From an uncultured Bacteroidia bacterium (GTDB lineage: Bacteria; Bacteroidota; Bacteroidia; Bacteroidales; F082): DNA of 47,583 nucleotides. The DNA lies in contig CACXXW010000004.1 of NCBI GenBank assembly GCA_902771635.1, positions 1-47,583 on the forward strand. Direction: 5' to 3'. Numbering within the stretch: position 1 is the first letter of the stretch; every line of letters begins with the position of its first letter. Both the position numbers and the translations under genes were made by a program. The notes beneath the pieces were generated by a model. The model had not been told where the DNA came from and made no database searches. It saw nothing but the letters and a program-made list of their open reading frames with translations. Positions 17,667-26,148 of the stretch are shown piece after piece.

Positions 17667-17749
17667 TATTTTTGTTTATTATGGTTAAACAAATCCTAGT
17701 TTTTGGGCTAATGGACAAAACCTATATTTGGTTTTTGAGACACAACTAA
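17667..17749 (+). other. Orphan promoter with a 22-codon open frame, possible gene remnant
   Basis: An exact TATTTTTG (17667-17674) is followed after 6 bp by ATG (17681), opening a 22-residue frame (MVKQILVFGLMDKTYIW plus five residues) that ends at 17749, five bases before a dispersed repeat begins. The stretch is AT-rich, unlike the flanks. This could be the 5' end of a gene cut by the repeat, or a chance frame. Confidence 0.3.
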
Positions 17750-17753
17750 TTGG

Positions 17754-17836
17754 CCGTGTCGGAGACACGACCTCCTATTTACCCCACACGGCAGAGTGTG
17801 GGGCTCGTAAACTCGCTTACAGTCGTTAGCATGCCT
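17754..17836. repeat. Dispersed repeat family C, copy 1
   Basis: A stretch of about 82 bp containing CGTGTCGGAGACACG and CCCCACACGGCAGAGTGTGGGG hairpins. It is repeated in the same orientation at 19504-19585, on the other side of the first FISUMP gene. Confidence 0.75.
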
Positions 17837-17856
17837 CTGGGCTTCGCACCCGGACC

Positions 17857-17971
17857 CGCTTCGCGTCATTGCGAGGAACGAAGCAAATCGAAGATTCGAC
17901 GAAGTCAATCCAGATAAATAGCGACAATCCTGGATTGCTTCGTCGTTCCTCCTCGCAATGACGCAAAGCGA
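17857..17971. repeat. Dispersed palindromic repeat, family A, copy 2
   Basis: The arms CGCGTCATTGCGAGGAACGA and CCTCGCAATGACGCAAAGCG are near-complementary, and the inner CAATCC..GGATTG region is also complementary. It belongs to the same family as 3821-3942 and 36436-36520. Confidence 0.8.
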
Positions 17972-18003
17972 CGCGGCGCAAAGCGAACCATGGGATAGGT
18001 CCG

Positions 18004-18075
18004 CAAAAAAGTTGCCGAGCAGGGCTGGGTAGCCTGCTACCGCATGCGCCCTCGCCTGCCAACTTTTTTGCCCAT
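18004..18075. repeat. Long-stem hairpin downstream of the first FISUMP gene
   Basis: The arms GCAAAAAAGTTG and CAACTTTTTTGC are perfect 12-bp complements around a GC-rich centre. It lies just past the stop at 18097 on the minus strand and may end that transcript. Together with the two repeats before it, this accounts for the gene-free stretch 17587-18096. Confidence 0.55.
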
Positions 18076-18096
18076 AGCCCGTAACGGAACAAAAGG

Positions 18097-19317
18097 TTAG
18101 TTCTGCCCTGAAGAACGCACTGGGCGGACAGATAGCCCATAATAGCGACCGTAATATTCCACGGCAAAATTGTCCGCATAGAAGAATAAGTACCACGCGT
18201 CGCCCGGGTAGTCTGTGTAGAGCGAACTCGACCAATAGTTGCCGCTACTAACATTGCTGAGATTGCTATTGTCGAAGTAGCCAGCAGCGGGCAGGAAGAG
18301 ACTGTTGCCGTTTGCGGCGGTGAAGAGGAGTCCGTTTACACCGTTCTGGGTCGTCAATGTGCAGGTCGTGTTTTGGTAGAGTTCCTGCCATTCCTCCTTG
18401 GTAGGCATACGCCAGTCTGCACCCCAATTGGCCGTGGCAGCGTCATCCTCGGGCAAGAGGGTGATTAGGTCGTCGGTAAAGCCATTGTAGCCGTAGCTAG
18501 AATTGTTGCAATACTTGGTCAGCATGTCGTTGTCGCCCATGCAGTACTGATAGGTACTCCAATTGTAGGTGTCCTTCGGCTGGGTCTCGCCCCATGCAAA
18601 ATAGTCACCGTAGTCCTCAGGGCTGGCGGCACCCACGTTGCAGGTAGCCCAAAGCAGGCCGCTCGGCAGGCCGAGGTCAACATAGGCGTGGTCATCGCCG
18701 CCGCCTGCCTCGGTGGTGAAGCTCTGCTCGCCTCCGTAGGCCAAGCCTTGGTCGCTCACTACATAAGCACGCACATAGTATGTGGTGTTGGGGTCCAATT
18801 CTTCAAGTGTTCCGCTAAAGCTGCCAATGCCCGTACCATCCGAGGTGTGGTCGCCATCGATGTCGGGATTCGACTCCGTACCCCAGCATACACCACGCAG
18901 GAACACGTGAGTGCCCTCGGGCAAAATCACCATACCACCCACGATGGCACTTGTAGCAGTAATGCCAGTCGGTGTAGATGTGACCACAACATTGGAAGCA
19001 GTTTGTGTAAATGAGAAGTCAACCTCTTCGGTACGCTTCGAATAATACTTATAGCCACAGCCAGGCACCAATTGCGTAACGCCTCCCATCCAGCATCCAT
19101 CGGAATAGACGGAGGATGTGTACTGCGACTTGATGATGTCGCCCTGTGCAGGGGTAAAGTTCCCAAAAGCAGAGGCAATATCCATCGCTTCAGCATTGGG
19201 ATAGCTAATCCAGTTAACACCTGGGTACAATGTAATCGTAATCTGCTGTGCCTTAGCACTCAGGCTTGCCGCCATCATCGCAAGCAAGCCCACCAATAAG
19301 ATAAACACTTTCTTCAT
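18097..19317 (-). CDS. Secreted surface protein with FISUMP C-terminal domain
   Basis: The start at 19317 gives 406 residues, opening with signal peptide MKKVFILLVGLLAMMAASLSA and so avoiding a 17-residue AT-rich extension. The N-terminal module (about 25-105) begins ITITLYPGVNWISYPNAE, a segment common in Bacteroidales surface proteins. A fibronectin-III-like module follows (GITATSAIVGGMV...TTYYVRAYV...QSFTTE). The C-terminal half is a FISUMP domain (YVDLGLPSGLLWATCNVGA, YFAWGE, WRMPTKEEWQELY, YWSSSLYTD, SVRPVR). No T9SS domain was seen. The first ~225 residues are almost identical to those of the neighbouring paralogue (19820-21286). It is flanked by direct copies of repeat family C. Function unknown; surface adhesion is a guess. 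Confidence 0.85.
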   Translation of the reverse strand: MKKVFILLVGLLAMMAASLSAKAQQITITLYPGVNWISYPNAEAMDIASAFGNFTPAQGDIIKSQYTSSVYSDGCWMGGVTQLVPGCGYKYYSKRTEEVDFSFTQTASNVVVTSTPTGITATSAIVGGMVILPEGTHVFLRGVCWGTESNPDIDGDHTSDGTGIGSFSGTLEELDPNTTYYVRAYVVSDQGLAYGGEQSFTTEAGGGDDHAYVDLGLPSGLLWATCNVGAASPEDYGDYFAWGETQPKDTYNWSTYQYCMGDNDMLTKYCNNSSYGYNGFTDDLITLLPEDDAATANWGADWRMPTKEEWQELYQNTTCTLTTQNGVNGLLFTAANGNSLFLPAAGYFDNSNLSNVSSGNYWSSSLYTDYPGDAWYLFFYADNFAVEYYGRYYGLSVRPVRSSGQN

Positions 19318-19350
19318 AACTATTATTTTTAAAAATTGTAATCTAGGGGC

Positions 19351-19358
19351 CAAAAATA
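19351..19358 (-). promoter_or_regulatory. -7 promoter element of the first FISUMP gene
   Basis: The minus strand reads TATTTTTG, 33 bp before the ATG at 19317. Confidence 0.55.
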
Positions 19359-19503
19359 CAAAAAACAATGCTTAGGACAAATAGTCCCTCAAAAAAAGCC
19401 AAAACTCAATGACGCAGGTGTGGGACACAATGTAATGTCAAGATAGGGTGTAGCCCATGATTATGGAAAAAGCGGATAATGCATTTCTATCGTGCAGCAC
19501 CAG

Positions 19504-19585
19504 CCCGTGTCGAAGACACGACCTCCTATATACCCCACACGGCACAGTGTGGGGCTCGCAAACGCGCCTAAAGTCGTAGCATATC
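19504..19585. repeat. Dispersed repeat family C, copy 2
   Basis: This copy runs CGTGTCGAAGACACG, then CCCCACACGGCACAGTGTGGGG, then TCGCAAACGCGCC, aligned with copy 1 at 17754-17836. The rest of the gene-free stretch 19318-19819 holds more degenerate pieces: GTCTACAGT at about 19602 and 19724, a CCCCACACAGC..TATGGGG hairpin near 19742-19766, and CGTGCCTTCGGCACG near 19780. No gene was seen. Confidence 0.7.
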
Positions 19586-19819
19586 CCTACCTCCCGAGTC
19601 TACAGTCTGGTCTGCCCCACACCTACCTGATGCCATGCAGTACCGACACAGCATAGGTACCCCTACACACCATATCCACTGCATCCTGACGCATCTGTAG
19701 CGTGCCTCCAGCACGCCCAGCCTAGTCTACAGTGTGGTAAACCCCACACAGCAGAGCTGTATGGGGTAAATAAAGTATCGTGCCTTCGGCACGAGGATGA
19801 CGATAGTCAACACATGAAA

Positions 19820-21286
19820 TCAGTTCTCAGCAGGGGCAACAAGGCGCACACTCTGACCGTTGCCGCGGCGGCTTTCGTCAGTGCCGAGGTTCGCGTTGTC
19901 GAAGGATATGCCCCGCGCGGAGTCTGTACTAAAGTACGAGGACGACCAGTAATAGCCGTAATCGGCCACTAAGCAGACCGAAGTTCCGTAACGGTAGCCC
20001 GCTGAAGGCAGGAAGACCGCACCGGCTTGCTCCAAAGTGTTCCATTGAGAAGAGGTTATCACATTGCTGCTGTAGCTGACACCATTAGTATTGGCGTTGC
20101 TCAGATTATAGGTGTCGCTGTTCCAGTCGTCGGGCAACAGGATTACGCCATTCACATCGTTCACTTTGGCCTTGGCAAAGCGGACGCCCGAGGTAGTGCT
20201 TCGATTGTAGAAGACATAGTTCCATTCTGGTTGGGTCAACGTTCTCCACTGGTTGGCTTGGTTGCCACCATTGCTTAACGGATTGTAAACGCCCCAGTCG
20301 GCCATACCGGTTTGGTTGTACAGGTTGGAAGATAAGCTACCATAGGCATAATAGTCGCTATAACTGGTGCTTGTGCTCCAAGGCTGGTAGCAGTTGGCTC
20401 CGTGGTTGCAGCCGCTCGTGCCCCAGCCGAAGAGGTCTATCCAACCACTGTAGGTTTGGGAGATGTTCCTGTTGTCACTTCCAGTAACTGTACCTCCAAC
20501 CAATCCATAATTATCTGGAGTTTGTGTTCCAACATAATCCCATTGGTTTTCAGCAAAACGCCAAGTGTTTGTGCTGGCTTGGTACTGCAGGTTTCCTTGC
20601 GAGAAATACACTTGGTCGCCACTATTGTTTATGGAGAACTTGCCGTTTATGGCTCCTATGGGAGCGCTGCCACCTGCCTCGGTGGTGAAGCTCTGCTCGC
20701 TGCCGTAAGCTAAACCGTGGTCGCTCAATACATAAGCACGCACATAATAGGTGGTTGCAGGGTTCAGGCCTTCCAACGTGCTGCTAAAGCTGCCAATACC
20801 CGTGCCATCCGAGGTATGGTCACCATCGATGTCGGGATTCGACTCCGTTCCCCAACACACGCCACGCAGGAACACATGGGTACCCTCGGGCAAAATCACC
20901 ATGCCACCCACGACGGCGCTTGTAGCAGTAATGCCAGTCGGCGTGGCCGTGGCCACAGCATTGGAAGCAGGTTGGGCAAATGAGAAGTCAACCACTTCGG
21001 TTCGATTGGAATAATACTTATAGCCGCTGCCAGGCACCAAATGCGTAACGCCTCCCATCCAGCCTCCATTGGAATAGACGGAAGAGGTGTACTGCGACTT
21101 GATGATGTCGCCCTGTGCAGGGGTAAAGCTCCCAAAAGCCGAGGCAATATCCATCGCTTCAGCATTGGGATAGCTAATCCAGTTAACACCTGGGTACAAT
21201 GTTATCGTAATCTGCTGTGCCTTAGCACTCAGGCTTGCCGCCATCATCGCAAACAAGCTCACCAATAAGATAAATACTCTTTTCAT
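19820..21286 (-). CDS. Secreted surface protein, mosaic paralogue of the FISUMP gene
   Basis: The start at 21286 gives 488 residues with signal peptide MKRVFILLVSLFAMMAASLSA. The N-terminal module and fibronectin-like module match the upstream paralogue up to QSFTTEAGG (about residue 225), after which the sequence is unrelated. The C-terminal 260 residues contain GKFSINNSGDQVYFSQGNLQYQ, WRTLTQPEWNYVF, FAKAKVNDVNGVILLPDDW, VFLPSAGYRYG, YYWSSSYFSTDSARG and SVRLVAP. This is the longer Bacteroidetes DUF1566/FISUMP-like type, often on secreted or surface proteins. No T9SS domain was seen. The sharp boundary between shared and private parts indicates module exchange after duplication. Confidence 0.85.
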   Translation of the reverse strand: MKRVFILLVSLFAMMAASLSAKAQQITITLYPGVNWISYPNAEAMDIASAFGSFTPAQGDIIKSQYTSSVYSNGGWMGGVTHLVPGSGYKYYSNRTEVVDFSFAQPASNAVATATPTGITATSAVVGGMVILPEGTHVFLRGVCWGTESNPDIDGDHTSDGTGIGSFSSTLEGLNPATTYYVRAYVLSDHGLAYGSEQSFTTEAGGSAPIGAINGKFSINNSGDQVYFSQGNLQYQASTNTWRFAENQWDYVGTQTPDNYGLVGGTVTGSDNRNISQTYSGWIDLFGWGTSGCNHGANCYQPWSTSTSYSDYYAYGSLSSNLYNQTGMADWGVYNPLSNGGNQANQWRTLTQPEWNYVFYNRSTTSGVRFAKAKVNDVNGVILLPDDWNSDTYNLSNANTNGVSYSSNVITSSQWNTLEQAGAVFLPSAGYRYGTSVCLVADYGYYWSSSYFSTDSARGISFDNANLGTDESRRGNGQSVRLVAPAEN

Positions 21287-21321
21287 AACTGATATTTTTT
21301 TGTTGATAATATTTCCGACTG

Positions 21322-21329
21322 CAAAATTA
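21322..21329 (-). promoter_or_regulatory. -7 promoter element of the second mosaic gene
   Basis: The minus strand reads TAATTTTG, 35 bp before the ATG at 21286. It overlaps the end of the upstream kinase-like gene region, where the stop is at 21336. Confidence 0.5.
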
Positions 21330-21335
21330 AAAAAA

Positions 21336-22172
21336 TCAAGCAATTGCTCCTTGATAATACTTTATCAGCCCTTCAGCAGGCGCTTGCATGACCTTGCCCA
21401 TAGTGAGGCCATATTCAGCAAGGCTTTCTTTCAGGATGTCTTGGAAATGGAAAGCCACGGAGCCAATATAACTAACTGGCAAAGACTTACAACTTTCATA
21501 ACGAAGAACAAAGGCCTCAATGAAGGCCTTGAAACAGCCTTTCACCAAACCTTGAATAAAAGGATGTGACTGGTTTTCTCCAGCAAATCTGGCAAAGGAG
21601 GCCAAATATTTTGAAGGCTGTCCCTCATGATACAACCGCTGGATGAAATCCTTCAAGACCAAATGATACTCCGCATCGAATTTTATCCGCAAATCATCAG
21701 GCATAAAGCCATAGAAATAGGCCCTCACCACTTTCCTGCCGATGTGCATGCCACTACCTTCATCGCCGACAAGATAGCCTAAGGAAACGGCTTTTTCGAT
21801 GATGTTTTCGCCATCGTAAAGACAAGAATTCGAACCCGTTCCAAGGATGCAAGCGATGCCTCTTTCATGACCCAACACGGCATGGCAAGCCGCCATCAGG
21901 TCATGGGTGACATGGATGTCGGCATCGGGAAATCGGTTTTGGAAGGCCTCCTTGATGGCTTGGCAATTCTGGTCATTGCCACAGCCTGTGCCATAATAAT
22001 GGATGGAACGGATTCCGTCAGGTAGAGATGCGACACGGCACGTCTCTACAAGGTCTTGCATGGGAGAATAATTCGGGTTGAAGCCTTTGGTCACAAAATG
22101 TGCTTTGACTTCAGGGCCATCCATGAGAATCCATCCCATTTTGGTAGAGCCAGCATCGATAATGAGCCTCAT
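21336..22172 (-). CDS. BadF/N-acetylglucosamine kinase-like ATPase
   Basis: From the ATG at 22172 this is 278 residues. It has the ASKHA/BadF-type phosphate loop at the very start (MRLIIDAGSTKMGW), a GTGCGND segment, a second loop GTGSNSCLYDG (around residue 110), and GDEGSGMHIGRKV, which match N-acetylglucosamine kinase-like proteins of Bacteroidota. It probably phosphorylates an amino sugar in the cytoplasm. An in-frame upstream ATG at 22244 would add 24 residues, but it would run through the promoter at 22190, so the shorter form is preferred. It is divergent from speA. Confidence 0.82.
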   Translation of the reverse strand: MRLIIDAGSTKMGWILMDGPEVKAHFVTKGFNPNYSPMQDLVETCRVASLPDGIRSIHYYGTGCGNDQNCQAIKEAFQNRFPDADIHVTHDLMAACHAVLGHERGIACILGTGSNSCLYDGENIIEKAVSLGYLVGDEGSGMHIGRKVVRAYFYGFMPDDLRIKFDAEYHLVLKDFIQRLYHEGQPSKYLASFARFAGENQSHPFIQGLVKGCFKAFIEAFVLRYESCKSLPVSYIGSVAFHFQDILKESLAEYGLTMGKVMQAPAEGLIKYYQGAIA

Positions 22173-22189
22173 AGGTGCATAATTTTGTG

Positions 22190-22197
22190 CAAAAATA
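22190..22197 (-). promoter_or_regulatory. -7 promoter element of the kinase-like gene
   Basis: The minus strand reads TATTTTTG, 17 bp before the chosen ATG at 22172. This also argues against the longer start. Confidence 0.55.
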
Positions 22198-22228
22198 AGG
22201 AAAACTGCGTAAAACCGAATATTTTTAA

Positions 22229-22236
22229 TAGTTTTG
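22229..22236 (+). promoter_or_regulatory. -7 promoter element of speA
   Basis: TAGTTTTG matches TAnnTTTG and lies 76 bp before the speA ATG. It is divergent from and 31 bp away from the kinase promoter. Confidence 0.55.
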
Positions 22237-22312
22237 CAGCCCATTTATGCTTCGACCAGGCTTAGTAGCCACGAAGCCACAACCGATGTAGAACCATTAA
22301 ACAATACTGCAA

Positions 22313-24199
22313 ATGAGAAAATGGCGCATTGAAGACTCCGAGGACCTTTACAACGTGAAAGGCTGGGGCGGTAGTTATTTTTCCATCAACGAAAAAGGCC
22401 ACATGGTCGTGACACCCAAGGAAGGCTGTGCCTCGGTCGACCTGCCAGAACTGGTTGACGAGCTGTCACTTAGGGATGTTTCAGCTCCTATGCTGTTGCG
22501 TTTTCCCGACATCCTCGATGACCGCATCAACAAGATTGACTCCTGCTTCAAGGAGGCGGCCAAGGAATACGAGTTCCACGGCCAGAACTTCGTGGTGATG
22601 CCCATCAAGGTGAACCAAATGCGCCCCGTGGTCGAGGAGATCGTGAGCCACGGCAAGAAGTGCAACATCGGTCTGGAAGCTGGCTCAAAACCCGAACTCC
22701 ACGCCATCATCGCCCTCGGCACCGACTCCGACTCGCTCATTATTTGTAATGGCTACAAGGATGAAGAATTCATCGAACTCGCCTTGCTTGCCCAAAAAAT
22801 GGGGCGTAAAATAATCATCGTCATCGAAAAACTCAACGAACTGAAGATTACGGCTAAGATTGCCCGTCGATTGAAAGTCACGCCCAATTTGGGTGTGCGC
22901 ATCAAGTTGGCCAGCTCGGGCGCAGGCAAATGGGAAGAATCGGGCGGCGACGGCAGCAAGTTCGGCCTCACCTCTTCCGAGCTCCTTGAAGCCCTCGACT
23001 TCCTTGAGGAACACGATATGAAGGACTGCCTGAAATTGGTACACTACCACATCGGCAGCCAGGTCAGCAAGATCAAGAAAATCAACGTGGCCCTGCGTGA
23101 GGCGGCACAGTTCTATGTGCAGCTCTACAAGATGGGCTACCATATCGAATATGTCGACATGGGCGGCGGCCTCGGCGTCGACTACGACGGCACCAGCTCC
23201 AGTAGCGCCAGCTCGGTGAACTATAGCATTCAGGAATACGCCAACAACGCCATTTATACCGTCGTGGATGCCTGCGACAAGAACGATCTGCCCCACCCCA
23301 ACGTCATCTGTGAATCGGGGCGTGCCCTAACAGCACACCACTCTGTGCTCATCTTCGAGGTGCTGGAAAAGACCTCTCTGCCCGAATGGGACGACAATGA
23401 GGAGCCTGAGGAAAACGACCACGAGCTCATCAAGGAACTCTACGATTCATGGGACGAACTGACCAAGAGTTCTTCCTTGGAAATCTGGCACGATGCCCAA
23501 GAAATCCGTGAAGAAGCCCTCAACCTGTTCAGCCTCGGCCTGCTCGACCTCAAGTCGCGCGCCAAGATCGAACGCCTGTTCTGGAGTATCGCCCGCGAGG
23601 TGAACCACATCGCCAACAGCCTGAAGCGCGTGCCCGAAGACTTCACTTCATTGCCAAAGCTCTTGGCAGACAAATACTTCTGCAACTTCTCGCTGTTCCA
23701 GTCGTTGCCCGACCTCTGGGCCATCGACCAGCTCTTCCCCATCATCCCGATTCAAAGGCTTGACGAGAACCCGACCCACCTGGCTACTTTGCAAGACATC
23801 ACCTGCGACAGCGACGGCAAAATCACCAACTTTGTCGCCAAGTCGACGCAACACACCATCCCACTGCACTCTTTCGGTGAAAAGGAACACTATTATATAG
23901 GAGTGTTCCTCGTGGGTGCCTATCAAGAGATTTTGGGTGACCTCCACAACCTGTTTGGCGACACCAACGCAGTGCATATCTCGGTGGATGAGAAGGGCTA
24001 CTACATCGACCAAGTCATCGATGGCGAGACCGTTGCCGATGTGTTGGAATATGTACAGTACAGCCCGAAGAAACTCGTCCGCACGGTGGAGACCTGGGTC
24101 ACCAAGTGCGTCAAGGAAGGCAAAATCTCGGTTGAAGAGGGCAAGGAGTTCTTGTCCAACTATCGGTCGGGGTTGTATGGGTATACTTATTTGGAGTAG
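22313..24199 (+). CDS. speA: Biosynthetic arginine decarboxylase
   Basis: The 628-residue PLP enzyme of the SpeA type converts arginine to agmatine, the first step of the agmatine route to putrescine and spermidine. The PLP lysine is K99 in VVMPIKVNQ. Further family blocks are GLEAGSKPEL, ICNGYKDEEFIELAL, GVRIKLASSGAGKWEESGG, LVHYHIGSQ, YVDMGGGLGVDYDG, CESGRALTAHHSVL and the C-terminal GAYQEILGDLHNLFGDTNAVH. The length matches the family. No agmatinase or agmatine deiminase gene is adjacent. It is monocistronic by context, ending just before a long inverted repeat. Confidence 0.97.
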   Translation: MRKWRIEDSEDLYNVKGWGGSYFSINEKGHMVVTPKEGCASVDLPELVDELSLRDVSAPMLLRFPDILDDRINKIDSCFKEAAKEYEFHGQNFVVMPIKVNQMRPVVEEIVSHGKKCNIGLEAGSKPELHAIIALGTDSDSLIICNGYKDEEFIELALLAQKMGRKIIIVIEKLNELKITAKIARRLKVTPNLGVRIKLASSGAGKWEESGGDGSKFGLTSSELLEALDFLEEHDMKDCLKLVHYHIGSQVSKIKKINVALREAAQFYVQLYKMGYHIEYVDMGGGLGVDYDGTSSSSASSVNYSIQEYANNAIYTVVDACDKNDLPHPNVICESGRALTAHHSVLIFEVLEKTSLPEWDDNEEPEENDHELIKELYDSWDELTKSSSLEIWHDAQEIREEALNLFSLGLLDLKSRAKIERLFWSIAREVNHIANSLKRVPEDFTSLPKLLADKYFCNFSLFQSLPDLWAIDQLFPIIPIQRLDENPTHLATLQDITCDSDGKITNFVAKSTQHTIPLHSFGEKEHYYIGVFLVGAYQEILGDLHNLFGDTNAVHISVDEKGYYIDQVIDGETVADVLEYVQYSPKKLVRTVETWVTKCVKEGKISVEEGKEFLSNYRSGLYGYTYLE

Positions 24200-24206
24200 T
24201 CTTCTT

Positions 24207-24284
24207 GACTATGGCTTATGACAATGGCCTATGGCTGCCTCAACGTAAAGGCAAGCCATAGGCCATTTGCCATGGGCCATAGTC
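24207..24284. terminator. Long imperfect inverted repeat between convergent genes, possible bidirectional terminator
   Basis: The left arm (24207-24240, starting GACTATGGC) and right arm (24249-24284, ending GGGCCATAGTC) form a stem of about 34 bp around loop CAACGTAA. It fills the whole 86-bp gap between speA and the acyl-CoA ligase. It lacks T-runs, so a repeat element is an alternative. Confidence 0.5.
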
Positions 24285-24285
24285 C

Positions 24286-26055
24286 TCAAGCGAACATCTT
24301 CTCGATGACGTCCTTATATTTCGCGGTGATGACCTTACGCTTGGCCTTGAGCGTCGGGGTGAGCATGCCATTGTTGATGCTCCACTCATCGGCAAGCAGC
24401 ACTTGCTTCTTGACCTTTTCGGTCTCGCCCAAGCCCTTGTTCAGCTCGTTGATTTCGGCAGCGTAACGCTTCAGCACCTCAGGTTTTTGGATCATTTCCT
24501 CGTTGGTCGTGTAAGGAATGTTCTCCTCAGCACACCAGGCCTTCAGGTCGGTAAAGCTCGGGATGATGAGGGCACCGGCGAACTTTTGGTTCTCACCCAC
24601 CACCAAAATCTGTTCGATCAGCTTGGAGGCGGAGAACTTGGCTTCAATCATGTCGGGGTTGATGTATTTGCCGCCGGAAGTCTTGAAGAGGCTCTTGATA
24701 CGACCTGTTATCTTCAGGCGGTTGTATTGGTCAAACTCACCCATATCGCCCGTGTGGAACCAACCTTCCTCATCGATGACTTCCTTGGTGAGTTCAGGCT
24801 GTTTATAGTAGCCCATCATCACATTGTGACCCCGGCAGCAAATCTCACCATTGTCGGCAATCTTCACCTCGGTGCCGGGCAGTGGTTGACCCACATACCC
24901 TACCTCGCGTCCATGCGGGTTGCGGTTGCTGACGGCGATAACGGGAGATGTTTCGGTAAGACCATAACCTTCAAACACGGGCATCTTGATGGCCGAGAAG
25001 AAGCCAGCGATCTTCTGTGAGATGGCAGCCGCACCCGACACGATGATGTCGAAGTTGTCGGCGCCAATGCCCTGTCTGATTTTAGCGTATACTAACTTGT
25101 CGGCGATACCCAGTTTCCAATCGTAGAACCAGTGGCGGCTGACTGCGTCAATCTTGTAACGCTCACCAAGGCGCACGGCCCAGAAGAAGATGCGTTTCTT
25201 GATGCCCTTCTGCTTTTTGCCCGACTGCAGGATGGCGTCGTAGAAGCGTTCCAAGACGCGCGGCACGGCGCACATCATCGTGGGATGCACCTCGCGCATG
25301 TCGTTGGCAATGGTACCCAAACTCTCGGCATAGTAGATAGACATGCCGCGATATTGGTAGCAGTAGTTCAGTGCGCGCTCGTAGGCATGACACACGGGCA
25401 GGAAACTGAAGGCCTTATTGGAAGTGTCGCTGATGGTGTAGTGGAAGTTCGGGAACTGGTTCATCAAGTTGTGGTGCGAAAGCATCACACCCTTGGGCGT
25501 ACCCGTGGTGCCAGAAGTATAGATAATGGTGGCACACTCCATCTCGTCGACTGCTGCCTTTCGGGCAGCCAATTCCTCAGCATGAGGATGTTCCTTGCCG
25601 AGTTGGAGCAACTGGTCGAAATAGGGATATTTCTCACGGTCGACCATGGTATAGACCAACTTGACGTTAGGCGCATCAGGCAAGATGTTGGTCACCTTGT
25701 TCATCACGCTAAGGCCATCGATGATGACCATCTTGGCATCGCAGTCGTGAAGGATGTAGCGGTAGTCCTCTTCGCTGATGGTAGGATAGACAGGAACCGT
25801 GATGGCACCCACTTGGCTGATGGCCATGTCGAGCATGTTCCATTCGGGACGGTTGGTCAAAATCATCGCAACCTTGTCGCCTTTCTCGATGCCTAACTCG
25901 ATAAGGGCATAACTCAGCGTATCGGCATGTTCTTTATATGATGTAGAACTGTATTTCACCCATTGACCGTTCTTTTTCCCGGCAAGGGCTTCTTGTTGGT
26001 TGGGGTATTTCTCGACATAGTTGTCAAGAAGATCGAAAACTCTTTTTATTTCCAT
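24286..26055 (-). CDS. Long-chain fatty acid--CoA ligase (AMP-forming)
   Basis: This 589-residue protein of the ANL superfamily activates fatty acids through an acyl-adenylate to acyl-CoA. The AMP-binding P-loop motif is IIYTSGTTGTPKGVMLSHHN (about residues 173-192). The A5 motif is YGLTETSPVI, A7-A8 is GWFHTGDMGEFDQYNRLKITGR, and the ends SGGKYINPDMIEAK and LTPTLKAKRKVI carry the catalytic lysine region. The FadD15/FAA1-like length and motifs fit the long-chain class. It stands alone, with its own TATCTTTG promoter and a long inverted repeat downstream. Confidence 0.93.
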   Translation of the reverse strand: MEIKRVFDLLDNYVEKYPNQQEALAGKKNGQWVKYSSTSYKEHADTLSYALIELGIEKGDKVAMILTNRPEWNMLDMAISQVGAITVPVYPTISEEDYRYILHDCDAKMVIIDGLSVMNKVTNILPDAPNVKLVYTMVDREKYPYFDQLLQLGKEHPHAEELAARKAAVDEMECATIIYTSGTTGTPKGVMLSHHNLMNQFPNFHYTISDTSNKAFSFLPVCHAYERALNYCYQYRGMSIYYAESLGTIANDMREVHPTMMCAVPRVLERFYDAILQSGKKQKGIKKRIFFWAVRLGERYKIDAVSRHWFYDWKLGIADKLVYAKIRQGIGADNFDIIVSGAAAISQKIAGFFSAIKMPVFEGYGLTETSPVIAVSNRNPHGREVGYVGQPLPGTEVKIADNGEICCRGHNVMMGYYKQPELTKEVIDEEGWFHTGDMGEFDQYNRLKITGRIKSLFKTSGGKYINPDMIEAKFSASKLIEQILVVGENQKFAGALIIPSFTDLKAWCAEENIPYTTNEEMIQKPEVLKRYAAEINELNKGLGETEKVKKQVLLADEWSINNGMLTPTLKAKRKVITAKYKDVIEKMFA

Positions 26056-26086
26056 ATCCTAAAGATTTCTCGTTTCAATTAGGGCA

Positions 26087-26094
26087 CAAAGATA
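26087..26094 (-). promoter_or_regulatory. -7 promoter element of the acyl-CoA ligase gene
   Basis: The minus strand reads TATCTTTG, 31 bp before the ATG at 26055. Confidence 0.6.
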
Positions 26095-26148
26095 TGGAAT
26101 AATCCATATAACGCCAAATTTTTGAAAGAAAAGTATGGAATTTTTCAA

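Noticed and set aside
21825-21850. tRNA T-loop-like sequence GGTTCGAATTC on the minus strand
   Set aside because: It lies inside the kinase-like coding region and no acceptor stem or anticodon arm could be built around it.
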